The position numbers were made by a program, and so were the translations under genes. A DNA stretch of 64,000 nt from contig CM057065.1 in the NCBI GenBank assembly GCA_029945375.1, forward strand, positions 1,984,001 to 2,048,000, written 5' to 3'. This DNA comes from Agaricus subrufescens (lineage: Eukaryota > Basidiomycota > Agaricomycetes > Agaricales > Agaricaceae). Positions within the stretch are counted from its first letter, which is position 1. Each line of letters begins with the position of its first letter. The notes below the pieces were generated by a model. The model made no database searches. It saw only the letters and a list, made by a program, of their open reading frames with translations, and was not told the origin of the DNA. Below, one piece after another: positions 10,310 through 21,955 of this stretch.

Positions 10310-11248
10310 TTAGACCAGGATAACGGCGGCCAAAAGAATCAGGAGGACGATGATGAGGAAGATGATGCAACAGCCGCTTCCTTTTTCTTCGGAATCTCTG
10401 AGGATTTTGCGCATACGCTGCATTGCACCACCAAGCTTGGTTTCGGTTGTGTCGACATTACGTTCCAGGTCGTCGAGAAGTCTAGTGTTCAGATCAGTCA
10501 TGGCGAAAGCGAACAATATTGAACCCGCACTCGTTATGCTCCTCAATCTCTTGTCCCATAAGACTTGCTTGCTGAGCCAAGGTGTTTAGAGTACCTGATA
10601 AAGAGGTCATCGTCTCATCTTGTTGACGGACCATCAGTTGTTGCTCTTCTCGAGCCCATGCAGACTGATCATCGTCCCGCGAACCACCACGCGGCGAAGG
10701 CGGGTATTGGGGTGTCGCAGTGCCAGAGGAGGGTGGCAGTCGGCGCTTGGGCGTTGCTCCCGAAACCTGCCCTCTCATGTTCTTCACTTGCAAATGAGCG
10801 TATCAGCACGAGAAGAGGGGTTGGGCCGTGTCGGATACAACGCACCTCGATCTCTCTTCGTACGTGGCTGATATATTTCCGCCGTTTGGTAACTTCTGCA
10901 TCATCCAAGCCAAACATACGAGCACCGGTGGCCTCGACCATTCTAGCAGCTTTGGGTGAACATTTGAACAGGAGGCAGGAGCGAGCAGGCGTACTTTACA
11001 CTTTCCTCAAGGTCTTCCAAGTCGGCTTCTAGAGTTGTCAGCGCGGCTTTGAGCTGGCCGTAAACATCAGTCGAGGAGACAGGGCTTGCGATAGAGAAAT
11101 GACGTACCTCGTTCCGGGCATAGGTCAGCTCCTCGCTGTCGTCGCGGGCCATGCTCTGTATGCGCTTGTACGACGAGAGAAGCTGGCCTGCATTTTGTAC
11201 CGACGATTCTATTTCGCGCTGGACGGCGTGGTAAGGGTCGACTGACAT
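10310..11248 (-). CDS. TLG1: Qc-SNARE Tlg1 / syntaxin-6-like
   Basis: Exons 11248-11108, 11053-10995, 10942-10846, 10781-10531 and 10481-10310 (minus strand) join in phase to 239 residues, close to yeast Tlg1 (224). The N-terminus (DPYHAVQREIESSVQNAGQL) is the syntaxin-6-type Habc start. The SNARE motif runs from about residue 145 (QDETMTSLSGTLNTLAQQ) to residue 210, with the central-layer glutamine in MGQEIEEHN. A single C-terminal anchor (CCIIFLIIVLLILLAAVILV) ends the protein. Cysteines before the anchor are possible palmitoylation sites. Tlg1 mediates fusion of endosome-derived vesicles with the late Golgi. The last intron splits the SNARE motif. Confidence 0.92.
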
Positions 11249-11444
11249 TGCAGACCAGCGCGGTCGGCTAGGCGCAGCAGCTGAATGTTGTTTGTTCTTA
11301 TTGAAATCGGGGGCCGATAGCCTCCGGGCTATAAACAGCTGGGCTCGCGTCTTGCCCGCCTCGATTGACTTCTGCGACTACACCCACCGCACATCTACTT
11401 CTATCCACGCCCCACCAGGCACCACTCTCCTTAATATTCTCTCT

Positions 11445-12683
11445 ATGTCTAGAGCCACCCTTTTGTTTTTCTCTGCTGCTGCGGCTGTCGGCGCCTCACC
11501 CGCACTTTGTTTCCCTTCTGGTTTACATGGTTCTCTATCGTCCAATGGCGGTCGTTTGGCACGGACACATCGGCGACGCGGCGATTTACCTCCTGTATCA
11601 GCTGTCTTTGCAGAACTTCAATCGCAATCTATTCTCCCAATGCCTACAGACTTGGTGTCAGCCGCCTCCACCTACACTTCTAGTACCTCTCTACCTATGA
11701 CAACTCCGCCGTATACTGGAGCTGGAATTGCAAATGTATCTGCCTCTTCTACTGCCCTCCCGACTAGAACGCCAGGTCACGACAAACAAGACTACTCTAT
11801 GTCTCCAATCGCCCGCCATTTTGCAATAGTGGGAGGCGCAATCGCTTGTGTGTTACTCTTGACTGCCTGTTGTTTCATTTTCTCGAATCCTCTGACGCGG
11901 AAATGTTGTCACCGATCGCGTCGAAGCAAACTCGAGCCTGCAAAGACAACTGAAGATGAATGCGAACCTGGTTGGACACAAATAGATCTAGAGCCCTCGA
12001 AATCGATTATAGAAAAAGAAAAGCTGTCGCCGTCGCCCGTCTTCCTTGAAAAGAGCAAGTTCTCCTCGGGGTCTGATTACTATGGCGAAACGGATGCGTT
12101 ATCTTTACCTCGGCTCTCATACGATGCACCTGTTCGCCCTCCTACTCCTTGTCCTCCGTCGCCGACGGGTACTGCCTGCCCTGGTACGCCCATACGTCCT
12201 CCTCGCCCTCCGACTGAGGACAGTCCAGCCGGTATTGACTCGATGTATTATGCTGATGTTGATGACCACGGATTCTATCGCCACCCAAACCCTATGGTTC
12301 TCGAGCCCGCATCCCCGGCCACCAACAACCTCCCAGGAACAGATGGGACCCTTCCTCCCATCTACCAATTCTTCCGTTCCAACCCTCTAGGAATAGATGG
12401 TCTACAGCGCCACGCTCGATGCCAGAGTGCTCCCACTTTAGATAGATCCCTGACAAACAATCGGGAGTCTGATCTAGCGAGTATAGCCGGGACCATGGGA
12501 AGTATTGGATCAGAATCTGTCTATTCGACTATGAAACAACAACTACCACCTCAAAGGAAGAGTACATCTGCTGTATCTTGGATTCAATATTCAGAGTTTC
12601 AACAACAACATCATCTTCGACTTCAACGACAAAGTGCTCCGAGTCCTAGTACAAGTCGAGGGGATATTGGATCTGCTTATTGA
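11445..12683 (+). CDS. Single-pass membrane protein with signal peptide, function unknown
   Basis: The frame is open from 11292, but the ATG at 11445 gives a typical signal peptide (MSRATLLFFSAAAAVGASPA), so I take that start (412 residues). A Ser/Thr-rich, probably O-glycosylated ectodomain is followed by one membrane helix near residues 124-145 (FAIVGGAIACVLLLTACCFI) and a basic cysteine-containing stop-transfer (RKCCHRSRRSK). The long cytoplasmic tail is rich in Pro, Ser and Gln (RPPTPCPPSPTG, QQQHHLRLQRQ). The layout resembles Wsc/Mid2-type cell-surface sensors, but no WSC or cadherin-like domain is visible, so a sensor role is only a guess. It is intronless and divergent from the Tlg1 gene, sharing about 200 bp of upstream sequence. 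Confidence 0.75.
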   Translation: MSRATLLFFSAAAAVGASPALCFPSGLHGSLSSNGGRLARTHRRRGDLPPVSAVFAELQSQSILPMPTDLVSAASTYTSSTSLPMTTPPYTGAGIANVSASSTALPTRTPGHDKQDYSMSPIARHFAIVGGAIACVLLLTACCFIFSNPLTRKCCHRSRRSKLEPAKTTEDECEPGWTQIDLEPSKSIIEKEKLSPSPVFLEKSKFSSGSDYYGETDALSLPRLSYDAPVRPPTPCPPSPTGTACPGTPIRPPRPPTEDSPAGIDSMYYADVDDHGFYRHPNPMVLEPASPATNNLPGTDGTLPPIYQFFRSNPLGIDGLQRHARCQSAPTLDRSLTNNRESDLASIAGTMGSIGSESVYSTMKQQLPPQRKSTSAVSWIQYSEFQQQHHLRLQRQSAPSPSTSRGDIGSAY

Positions 12684-13653
12684 ACGCCAGCCCATGTAAT
12701 ACCACTTTTGTATCTCATTAGGGATTCGACGAAAACTGCCCCAGTACAGAAGAGTTGTAAACAAATTCTAATTTTGTATTATTTTATTTTATTTTGGATT
12801 ATACACAGACTTTTGCCAAACACGCGATTGCGGACTCGGGTATAAGGTCAAAGCCACAAAGACAGAAATAAGCTTTTTTTTTGTTTTTTCTTTCCTTTAC
12901 CTGTGGTTTTCGGCCCTCCAAATTTAGAACAGTCAACCTATTGAATTGAGTCCTATTCAATATCCGGCCTCGAGGGACAATATATACGTGATGTACCCGT
13001 CTTCGCGGTTTATATAGAGAGAACTATTTCCAGTCATCATTGACTAGACATATTAGTACAGGTACACCAATGACAACGACATGTGTTTCAACTTCCCCCT
13101 CCTGGTCCTGTCCTGGTCCATTCCACAAGCACGAAAAACTAGGTATTCAATTCTTAGGGACGAGGAAGTGATAACAATGAATTTAGTTGGAGCGAATACA
13201 AGGTTTTCCCTTAGCTACGAATGGTAGTAAAAACTCCGAAAGACTCCACACAATCCCTCCACAGATGGGTAACGTGGCCCGATTAAAAAACGACAATAGT
13301 TCAAATTAATATAAATAAGATTGCAATTTCGGAAGTCCTATTGTACACAAACACACAACGTACAAACAAGATATACAATCAATCAATCAAAAAAAGACTT
13401 TTTACAGTAAGCACGCGAAAAACTAGCATCAAACAAAAACAGAAACAGAAAAAACCAAGGACAAAGCTTGCATAAGTATGGAGGAGGGAGGGAGAGGAAG
13501 GAAGAGGGAAGGGACAACTCTAACGACCTTACAGTTTCTGCCTAAGAAGTGATATTCTCATGGAGACGTAAATTACCTGAGTAAGAGTGGTAAAGAAAGG
13601 GTAAAAAAGAAATTATTTGAACAAAAAAAATAGAAGAAAACAGTCAACACCTC
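12684..13653. other. Intergenic, convergent 3' ends
   Basis: This stretch separates the 3' ends of the membrane protein gene (plus) and the RING ligase gene (minus). It is AT-rich with poly-T and poly-A runs (12873-12898) and purine tracts near 13480-13515. No gene, repeat or RNA was recognised. Confidence 0.6.
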
Positions 13654-15538
13654 TCAAGCACTAACCCTTGTCGTCCCAGCCTGATTTTCAACATCAGCAG
13701 CAGTTGAATTAGACGACCGCGCAAGATTCCTGAGAAACGATGGACGGGTGAAAGCCCCACCCAAAATCCCTCCCGATCTTGGTTCACTGTTGTCCTGGTG
13801 ATCAGCACCATCCCCACCTGGTGTTCCACTGCCAGGCGTGGCGTGATTATGGTTATGTTGCGTCCCATCTACAGCCGTATTAGGCTCTTGTTTCTCAACA
13901 GGAGGGACACCCGTGGAAATGCGCAGCAGTGAAGTATATGCTAATAATGGAATACAGAATTAGATCGTCTGAAAGTCTCAGCACCAAACAGAAGCGACGT
14001 ACGTTGTCGGCAAACCGGGCAAAACCACCCTTTCGCCTTTCGTTTCCGTCTGGGCGTCGCAGCCGGGACAACAGGAGCGGCAGGCTCGGAGGGTGCTGTT
14101 GCAGGTGTCGTAGTGGTACCTCCGTCGGTAACTACAGCTGGAATGGGTACGGCGGGTTCTGTGTTGTGTGTCAAGTTTCCACCAGCACCAAATTCTACCA
14201 TGTTGAGAGCACACTCTTTGCAGGCGACAAGGTGGCGGCAAGGAATGAGAACGACCTCACGCGGCGAAGAAAGACAAAGAAGACACTCTGCAGAAGGATC
14301 TTCTTCCTCTACTCCCGATGCTTGAGGAGGGTATGTGTGAACATCGTTGGCTCCCGTGTTAGTGGACGATGTGAGTCCGTAGATCTCGTGAAGTTGGAAG
14401 GTATGTGGTCCAATCTTGGATATAAATGATCAATCAAGGGCTCATATACGTGATCCAGTACCAAAGTCGCTCACCGTTGCTTCCCGTTTGACGACCTTGA
14501 CGATCCACGGTTTGCTCTCGTCTGTATCTGTGTTTTCTGCACCAGCTTCCGCAGGTTTAGCACCAAGGCGAACAATGTGGAGAAACGTAGTTTGTTCATT
14601 AGGTGACATGAGCTCAGTTCCCTGTTCATCAAGTGCTGCCAATCGAATGATGACGCGAATTCCATCAAGATCATCTTTTTCCTTGTCTTTTTTCGTTTCA
14701 TTACCGGTAGGGTTAGGGTCGTTGTCGACGACAGCGAGCGCGGGACCGGCGACACTGCGACTGGTGGTGCGCCTTCGGAAAGGGAAGTGGCTGAACCGAC
14801 GGCGTTGACGATTTGAGGGTGTGGTATCTGACGGCACGGCAGGAATTTCAAGGGCGACTTCAGCTTTGGCCTGCTCTTCATGCTCATGAGCTGCCGCGGT
14901 GGATTCGAGAGTGTGATCGTATCGTCCAAGCTCAAGAACAGCACCTTCGTCAAGCGTCAGTCGTTTCCCAAAGCCGCCAGGTGTGACGGATTCAAAGACA
15001 AGAATCTGGGCCTGGTTTGTAGCCGACGGGACAGACACTGCTTCGGGATGGGACTTTGACAGCACGACATGAACATAGATGCCGCACTTGGGGGCATCGC
15101 AATCGTATTCGAATTCTAGCCCGTGCAGGTATTGGTGGCTGGGATCCAGGGGACTCTGGGAGTCTTCTGGGACGGAGCTGAGAGGAGAGAGACGGAGAGA
15201 CGGCCGTTTGAGGTTTACGAGGGCTTGTAGAGTTGTCGTCGGTTGAGATGACTGAAACAAAAAAGAGTATAAGGACAGCCGGCAGAGGCGGCAGCGCTTA
15301 TAATAAATGGACCGGGGAAAGGACAGACCAGTTTGCTTTTCTCGACCCAGTTAGCAAGCACCTCGGGCGTGAGGTCGTCGGTAATGAGCTTCTTGCGACT
15401 CGCTGTCGTGGTCCAGGTCGGGCCAGCCGGGCAGGGGCCGATGTTGGGGCCGAAGAGAGGGTCCGAGGCCTTCTTGTTCCGGGCGGCGAGCTGGGCGGGA
15501 GGGTCGGCGGGGGCGGTAGCGGGGTCGCTGTTGGCCAT
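13654..15538 (-). CDS. MGRN1/RNF157-like RING-type E3 ubiquitin ligase
   Basis: Exons 15538-15329, 15251-14475, 14414-14003 and 13940-13654 (minus) join in phase to 561 residues. The middle holds the conserved domain that precedes the RING in MGRN1-type ligases (LEFEYDCDAPKCGIYVHVVL; IRVIIRLAALDEQGTEL; PWIVKVVKREAT, then IGPHTFQLHEIYGL). The RING is split: AECLLCLSSPREVVLIPCRH, LVACKECALNM, then after a Pro/Thr/Ala-rich insertion, GWFCPVCRQPYTSLLRI. The long insertion before the last Cys pair is typical of the agaricomycete version. Such ligases ubiquitinate endosomal or membrane cargo in animals; the fungal substrate is unknown. An upstream ATG (15698, MSLAAW) is in another frame and I left it out. 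Confidence 0.88.
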
Positions 15539-15804
15539 GGCGGCGGCAGCGCGGGAGGTGTCGGTGTCGGTGCGGGCGAGGAACTGGGGCTGCTGGAGCC
15601 TGCGGGTGCGGTTCCAGGAGGAGTACTGGGAGGAGTCTGGGGGAGGTGAGCGTCTGTGGGGGAGGCAGGGCCAGGGACCTACACCAGGCAGCGAGACTCA
15701 TCGTGGTTTCTGGCAAACACTGCCCGCGGACAGGAGATCAGCCCTTGCCTTATATGGCCAGATCATCTCATATCATATTCATGGTACAGAACATAACAAA
15801 TCAT

Positions 15805-16407
15805 CTACGCAATCAGCTTCACCACCCCGCCCGCCTCCTTGATCTTCCGCCTGCACACACCGTCAGCGACGCCCGCGATCAGACCACATGGGGACACTTA
15901 CTCGGCGATCTCGGACACGGACCGTGCCTTGACAATAAACGGCAGCTTGGGTAGTCTGTCCCACTCGTCAGTCCCAGGTCGCCCACCGGTCCCGAAGCTA
16001 CTCACTTGCCGTTGCCCAGAATCTTGCCGTACCCATGTTGTAGTGTGTCAATTACCGGCACCACTTGCGAGTTTTCCGTCAGCCCCTTCTTTTCCTCCTC
16101 AGGCACAAGGCTCCAGAGTGCGTCAATGTTGATGATCGGGCGCCAGAACTTGTTGCGCGTAAGGTGGAAGTGGCGCATACCGACCTTACCAAAGTAACCG
16201 GGGTGGTACTTGTCAAAGTTGGTGCTGTCACACACAGCAAATAAGATTATCTCTCCTCCAACGCAGGTTGGATACCACATACCGGTGATGGTGCGCACCA
16301 CCAGCGAGACCACGACCACCAGGGTGCTTGCGATGCTTTCCTACCCGACCGTAACCGGCTGAGACGTTGCCGCGGTGTTTGCGCGTCTTCGAGAACCGTG
16401 TAGGCAT
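15805..16407 (-). CDS. RPL28: 60S ribosomal protein uL15 (Rpl28/L27a)
   Basis: Exons 16407-16283, 16224-16006, 15955-15902 and 15850-15805 (minus) join to 147 residues, near the usual 149. The start [20 protein letters not shown], the [20 protein letters not shown] loop and the ending [16 protein letters not shown] are diagnostic. The His-rich loop contacts 25S rRNA. The protein sits near the peptidyl-transferase centre region of the large subunit. Three short introns interrupt the reading frame. Transcription starts in the region shared with RPB11, so the two genes form a divergent housekeeping pair. Confidence 0.96.
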
Positions 16408-17096
16408 TTTTTTCTATCAAAAGCATTAGTCTCCGTTCTCCTAACCCATCCAGAGCCATAGCCGTCCATCCAACCCGCAATCCCAACTTTTCATCTCGAA
16501 ACGACCGTCAAACGAATCGTCTCCCGTGTTGGATTCCAACGAACAGCATCTCGAGGCAAAATAGCGGCAGGGGGACTGACCTTGAGGCGAGAGTTGGTTG
16601 GTGGCCTTGTTGCGTCGACGATCAAATCACCCCCCCTACCACATTAGGAGCCAGATCGCAAACAACTGTAAACACAGTTGAACCAATTAAAAATCGTCTT
16701 TCGTTTCTGACTTTGACCTCCACGTCGACATTCTACTAGGTGAGCATCCACTCTGATTTCTGACATGATGGGGATAACAATCCTTATTTATTGTCAATGA
16801 AACCAATGATCTCAGCTTTTTCTACTGATTCTGATTCTGCTCTGGTCGTGACACCGTATGCTGACTTGTCTTTCTAACAGGAACCGAATATATACTATTT
16901 AATATGTGAGTACCGTCTCTCCTTGACCTCTGAAATGATTATACACTTGAAATCTGTCAATCCCCCGAGACATCTCTGCGGTGACGACAACATTCAACAA
17001 ACATGCATGGCTTTATGATCCTCCACTCTTCACATCTACCCACCGCTCCTTCAGTCAACTAACTACTTCTCTTCAGATTAGCCCTCTGTCTTCATC
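16408..17096. promoter_or_regulatory. Divergent promoter region of RPL28 and RPB11
   Basis: About 690 bp separate the two start codons. On the RPB11 side the sequence suggests two 5'-UTR introns: GTGAGC at 16740 to AACAG at 16880, then a 25-nt AT-rich exon, and GTGAGT at 16906 to TTCAG at 17076. These are inferred from splice motifs only. Confidence 0.45.
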
Positions 17097-17664
17097 ATGA
17101 ATGCTCCCAATCGATATGAAATCTACGTGCTCGAGGATGGCGAAAAGCCGTGCGTTCAGCCTATTGCGTAATCTCTACAGATAGCTTTACCGAGCTCCTC
17201 GCGCGGTCTACAGTGTAGAAGTGATTGAAGATAGCAAGATCCCCAATGCCGCCACCATCAAAATTGTAAAACAAGACCATACCTTGGGCAACATGCTCCG
17301 CGCGTTCGTATCCTCTTTTTCTAACCTCACCTCAACCCAAACTGACTGCTCTCAAAAAAGTCAGCTCCTCTCCATGCCTCAAATCCTCTTCGCAGGCTAC
17401 AAAGTCCCACATCCTCTCCACCCTTACTTCCTCATCAAAATCCAAACTGACGGAACAATTACACCACAAGAACTCCTCGAACAGGCCTGTACAAAACTCA
17501 TCGGAACCATGTCGTCACTAGAAACAAAGTTCAAACGAGAATTTTCGTACAAGGATGTTGAAGGTACTGTTGGTGGTGTCACGGGTCATCTTGATGATCC
17601 TTACGGTGGGACGAGTGCCAGTGGAGGTGCTTGGTCTACTGGCAAAGACTATCTCGACCTTTAG
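17097..17664 (+). CDS. RPB11: RNA polymerase II subunit RPB11
   Basis: Exons 17097-17149, 17214-17303 and 17361-17664 join in phase to 148 residues. Diagnostic segments are MNAPNRYEIYVLEDGEKP, DHTLGNMLRAQLLSMPQILF and GYKVPHPLHPYFLIKIQTDG, the Rpb11/AC19 dimerisation fold that pairs with Rpb3 in assembly of Pol II. Yeast and human proteins are about 117-120 residues. The extra length here is a Gly/Ser-rich tail (GTVGGVTGHLDDPYGGTSAS) after the normal fold. The second intron falls inside NMLRA, which fixes that splice site. Confidence 0.95.
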
Positions 17665-17851
17665 TTTGTCGTCTTTTTCGTCCTCTTCTCGTTTTATTTA
17701 TTTGATCCTTCGCTTTCTACGTGTAGTATAATCATCTGTACTAGTATAACCAATCCAATCAGCGAAAGTTTTCATGATATTAAACGGTTATCACCGGGCC
17801 GGAGTCTAGATACCTCCCAGGGGTTCATCCCAAGCTAATCTTTGAGTCTCA

Positions 17852-19632
17852 ATGACCAAGATCACAGATCTCGAGGTGCGCACAGTATCGTCATCTCTCG
17901 AAATCATATACACCAAAACTTGGGACACCCTTAGGTTTTTCGTGTCCCACCACGTTGGCTATTCATACGCGTGACGACGTCAGACGGTCTTGTAGGATGG
18001 GGAGAAGGTACACTCGAAGGTCATACAGAAGCCGTCGAAGGAGCCTACAAAGACCTTCGTGAAAAATTTATTGGGTGGGATTCGAATGATATTGAAGATA
18101 TCTGGCAAGTCGGTTATCGTGCTCGATTTTATCGAGGTGGTCCTGTGCTTATGGTACGCCTCATCCCTCCCTCCCTTCCTCCCTTACCATTTCCAAATCG
18201 ATTTATGATTTGACTTATGTTAATTGTAGAGTGCGCTGTCGGGATTGAATATCGCGTTATGGGATATCAAGGGAAAGAGGTTGGGTGTTCCTGTTTGGCA
18301 ATTGTTGGGTGGTAAAGTTAGAGATAAGATTAAAGTTTATGGATGGATTGGGGGTGATAGACCTTCGGATGTTGTACTCGCCGCTCAACATCGGAAATCA
18401 CAGGGATTTTTAGCGGTTAAGATGAATGGAACAGGTGAGTAGAATTTTCGAAACTTTGAAGGTGGGTTTACGTGCGCTCTTACTCATTCTCTGTGTTTTT
18501 GGGATAGAATCCATTGGATGGATCGATTCACCTAGTAAACTCAAGGAAACCGTCACCCGAGTTCAAGATGTTCGAAAATTAGGATTAGATGTCGGAATTG
18601 ATTTTCATGGGAGATTGCATAAAGGAATGGCTAAGCAACTTGCTAAACTTTTAGAACCTCATCAACCATTGTTCATCGAAGGTAAAATATAATAAACTAA
18701 AAAAAAGAACGCTCACTCATACATGTTTAACGCCCTTTTAGAACCTCTACTTCCTACTCAAGTCGAAGAAATCGCAGATCTCAAATATACAATTACAACA
18801 CCTATAGCTCTAGGCGAACGTCTCTACACAAGAACAGATTTCCGTCCCTACTTTGAACGAAGAGCAGTTGATATCGCTCAACCCGATGTAAGTCTACAAT
18901 AAACCCTTCAACAAAAAAAAAACAAAAAAACACGAATCTCACAGAACCCGTGTTTTTGTTTTTTTATTACCTTTTATTTCAGGTATCCCATTGTGGTGGT
19001 ATAAGCGAGATGCATCGTATCGCAACTATGGCAGAGACCTACGATGTCGCTTTGGCTCCTCATTGTCCTCTAGGACCTATCGCACTCGCTGCATGTACAC
19101 AGATCGCAACCTGTGCACCTAACTGTGAGTTTCCTTCTCCCCATCGCCATCACTCCCGACTAAAAACTGATCCCTTCCTTCCTTTTCCCTTTTGTGACCA
19201 AAAGTCGTGATCCAAGAGATGAGTTGGGAGGTAACGAAAAAAATAAAACCCATTTTCATCATGACTAACTCAACTACCAAACACTTTTTACATTTAGATG
19301 CACTACAACGCGAAGCTAGATTCCAATTTCGGTGCGGATCTATATACATTCCTCGTCGATCCCGACGTGTTCAAAGTCAAAGACGGGTATATCAATATTC
19401 TACAAGGTAATCTTTTTTCAGGCTTCGAACTCTGCCCATACGCAGAAAACAACCTTTTTTTCTCCTCTCCTTTCTTCTCTTTTCTAACTTTCTTTCCTTC
19501 TCAGGACCCGGCTTGGGTATACATATCAACGAAGAGCTGGTGCGGAGTATGTCGAAACAATATATCGACCAATATCCAGCTTGGAGGAACCCGGTATGGA
19601 GAGGTGAAGACGGCACAGTACGGGAATGGTGA
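17852..19632 (+). CDS. D-galactonate dehydratase, enolase superfamily
   Basis: Nine exons (17852-17875, 17935-18153, 18230-18434, 18508-18681, 18742-18887, 18983-19124, 19205-19230, 19298-19406, 19505-19632) join in phase to 390 residues; E. coli DgoD has about 382. Similarity is collinear along the whole length: [108 protein letters not shown]. The metal ligands (Asp of DFHGR, Glu of IEEP, Glu of GER), the DFHGR histidine and the APHCP histidine are all present. The expected reaction is dehydration of D-galactonate to 2-keto-3-deoxy-galactonate in oxidative galactose catabolism. A fungal L-galactonate or related aldonate preference cannot be excluded. It converges on the first GH12 gene. Confidence 0.92.
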
Positions 19633-21405
19633 TGGACTTATATATATATGTATACTTGGACGCGGACTCGACTTGTCTTTTACAGAGCAAAGTAAAAACA
19701 AAATGCAGAAGATCGGTTTCCTAAAATACAAATCTCACTTATCCAAACTAATTCAAAGAGACAGAGTAACTATTAGTGACCAGATTCGCCGATCCCGTAA
19801 ACGGCTCAGTACCAGCTTGTATAGCTTGAACAAACTAAAAGAAAAAGAAAAGAAAAGCAAAATCAGCCCAACCTCCTTAAACCCAAAAGAACAACACAAC
19901 TCACCTGTTGAGAAGAAACACCCTTATTTTGAACGAGATAATCTGAAAAGAGAAACAAGTGTTAGCATATCCCAAGCTGGAAACATGTCGCCAAAAACGG
20001 AGAAAAAACAAAAGACGCACCGAAAAACTCTTTGAGATCAGCACTGAAATTGGGAATATCACCGTTATCGCTAACGAACGATAGAACCTGCCAATTGCTA
20101 TTTGGGCCGGACCAGATGGTCCATGAATGACCTGCCAACGAAATACCCGAAGCACCGGGTGATCCAACAGGTTGAATGCTAAATGATTTTTTGTTTAGTT
20201 CGAGATTTAAGGAAATTGTGAAAAATGACAGAAAAATACGTACGTTCCCTGACGAGAAAGCCAGATCATGCTGAAAACACAAAAGATAAGTGGTCATTGA
20301 CGGGTCGGTGAGTAGAATTTAAATTACATCTCAAATGAAGAGCTGCTACTCGCTGGTTCCCCTGAAGATGAAGCACCCAACCAGATATCGTATCTACATG
20401 AGCACACATAAGAAGGCGTATCGCACATGGTTCAGTATGAGGGATACATACGCCACATCAGCTCTGATAGCATCAGCCCTGGTTTGATACGCCCAGTTCC
20501 AGGACGTAGGTGCTGAACTGATCGACGACAGCTGAAAGGAAAGGGGTTGAGCTTTCGTGTGTTTTTCGTGTTTATTTTCTATATCCCACCTGTCTGCCCT
20601 TGGCATTGTTGGCAATGACATTGGCGTCTGCATAAGAGTGTTAGTGATCAACTTGAGCTTATCAAAGAAGACAACAGACAGCTCTTGACATTGTTTTGAT
20701 TATTCTGCCAGTTCCAGTTCGTCGACCAAGTGACACTGTTACCAGAGCTACCGACGAGCGTAGAATTTTGCGATCCAACACCAGAGGCTAAGAAATGGTT
20801 GAGCTCTTCAGAAACTCCTCTATAACATGGTCATTTGAGACGTACTCCTCCCCCAAAGGTTTTGACAAAGGGTATAAGAACCAGCCGGAAGACAATCAAA
20901 CGGCCCAGTGATTGTCTGGGCAGTCGTCACAACGAAGAGTTGGGCGAGGATAGCAACGCTGGTAGCAAGTTTGAACAGCATCTTCAGTTCCGAGTCGTAG
21001 CGAAGTCGAATATACTGAAGAGACCTCGTAGGAAATCCATTCCCTCTTTATAGTATCTCCTTGTTTCGGAATAACCTTGGTGCTTCCTTCAGAGTCGTGG
21101 AGCGAGTTCTCACAAGTTCGTGAATAGCCTTCGCTGAAAGTTCGGGTCTGATATTGATGTGGATGTGAATGGATGAAATTTCTTGCCTTGTAGAAGCACA
21201 TGACCTTTATTACTGACAGTGAAAGTCATCAAGTATCATGATATTGCCACTTGAGACTGATCCAGGGAAATTTCATACAATCCTGGATCGCCTATGTACT
21301 ATGCAACACGGTAGATATAGGTCATAAAAAATGATCATGGAAACCTACGAACCATGTATGAACAACTGCCACCGCGGTTCATACGAATTGCGACATGATC
21401 ATCAT
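19600..21405 (+). repeat. Tandem segmental duplication, unit 1 (GH12)
   Basis: Unit 1 pairs with unit 2 at about 21812-23578. Shared landmarks in both, in order, are the end of the dehydratase exon, a TA-rich stretch (TTATATATATATGTATACTT), the whole GH12 gene with identical exon layout, the Met-proximal upstream region, and a distal segment containing GGAAACCTACGAACCATGTA. Confidence 0.85.
19748..20981 (-). CDS. GH12 endo-beta-1,4-glucanase / xyloglucanase, copy 1
   Basis: Nine exons (20981-20846, 20787-20680, 20627-20590, 20531-20452, 20393-20328, 20270-20244, 20178-20021, 19942-19905, 19834-19748) join in phase to 245 residues, standard for GH12. A signal peptide (MLFKLATSVAILAQLFVV) starts it. 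The GH12 features are WSTNWNWQNN, VKSYANV, YDIWLGASSSGEPASS, FEIMIWLSRQG (the nucleophile is the Glu), SWTIWSG, FSADLKEFFDYL and IQAGTEPFTGSA (acid/base Glu). The product should be secreted and cut beta-1,4-glucan, probably xyloglucan. It is copy 1 of a tandem pair and lies 115 bp beyond the stop codon of the galactonate dehydratase gene, tail to tail. Confidence 0.92.
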
Positions 21406-21955
21406 TCATCCACTTCCCATTCCATCTTACTTCGGGACAATTCATCCCTCGTTATTAAACTCCGAACAACCTCTCCTAAGCCGACCTCATTCCGGTGACA
21501 TAGAAACAAGAGACACTTGACTCACACTTCTCACTCAAGTTATACTTATCCAACTGTTCATTCGAAAATCGGAGTTTGATCGAGATCATTGTAATCGTGT
21601 TATGTACCGACAACGGTGAATTTATTTTCAAACTATACCGAGGTACCATACGGTAAGTCTCCGAAGCTCGACAGGTCGCAAGGCTAATGAGTTTAACCGT
21701 TCGCGAATCGTATCAGCGGTGATGGTTCTCGCGGTAAATACGCCCGGTTGGCTCCCCAAGTACAACTCGTCAATCAGGGCCAGAATGCTGCCTGATGGAG
21801 GAGTGAAGATGGTACAGTACGAGAATGGTGATGGACTTATATATATATATGTATACTTGGACGCGGATTGGAGTTGTCTTCATAAAAATGGGCAAAGTAA
21901 GACAAAGATGCTAGGACATTGGCTTTTCTTAAAATATTCATCATACTTATCCAAA
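20982..21955. other. Spacer between GH12 copies, mostly duplicated DNA
   Basis: 20982 to about 21405 is the upstream region of GH12 copy 1 and resembles the region upstream of copy 2 (23159 to about 23578). From about 21810 to 21955 the sequence matches 19600-19747, including a remnant of the last galactonate dehydratase exon. The middle, 21405-21800, is unique apart from a short match to 23880-23925. No gene was found. Confidence 0.7.

Noticed and set aside
11292..11444. 51-codon N-terminal extension of the membrane protein
   Set aside because: The signal peptide begins at the later ATG. An extension would bury it.
15351..15716. 121-codon frame starting MPETTMSLAAW upstream of the RING ligase
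   Set aside because: It is out of frame with the ligase. An intron joining it gives a stop or is only 25 nt. The ATG at 15538 begins a family-like N-terminus.
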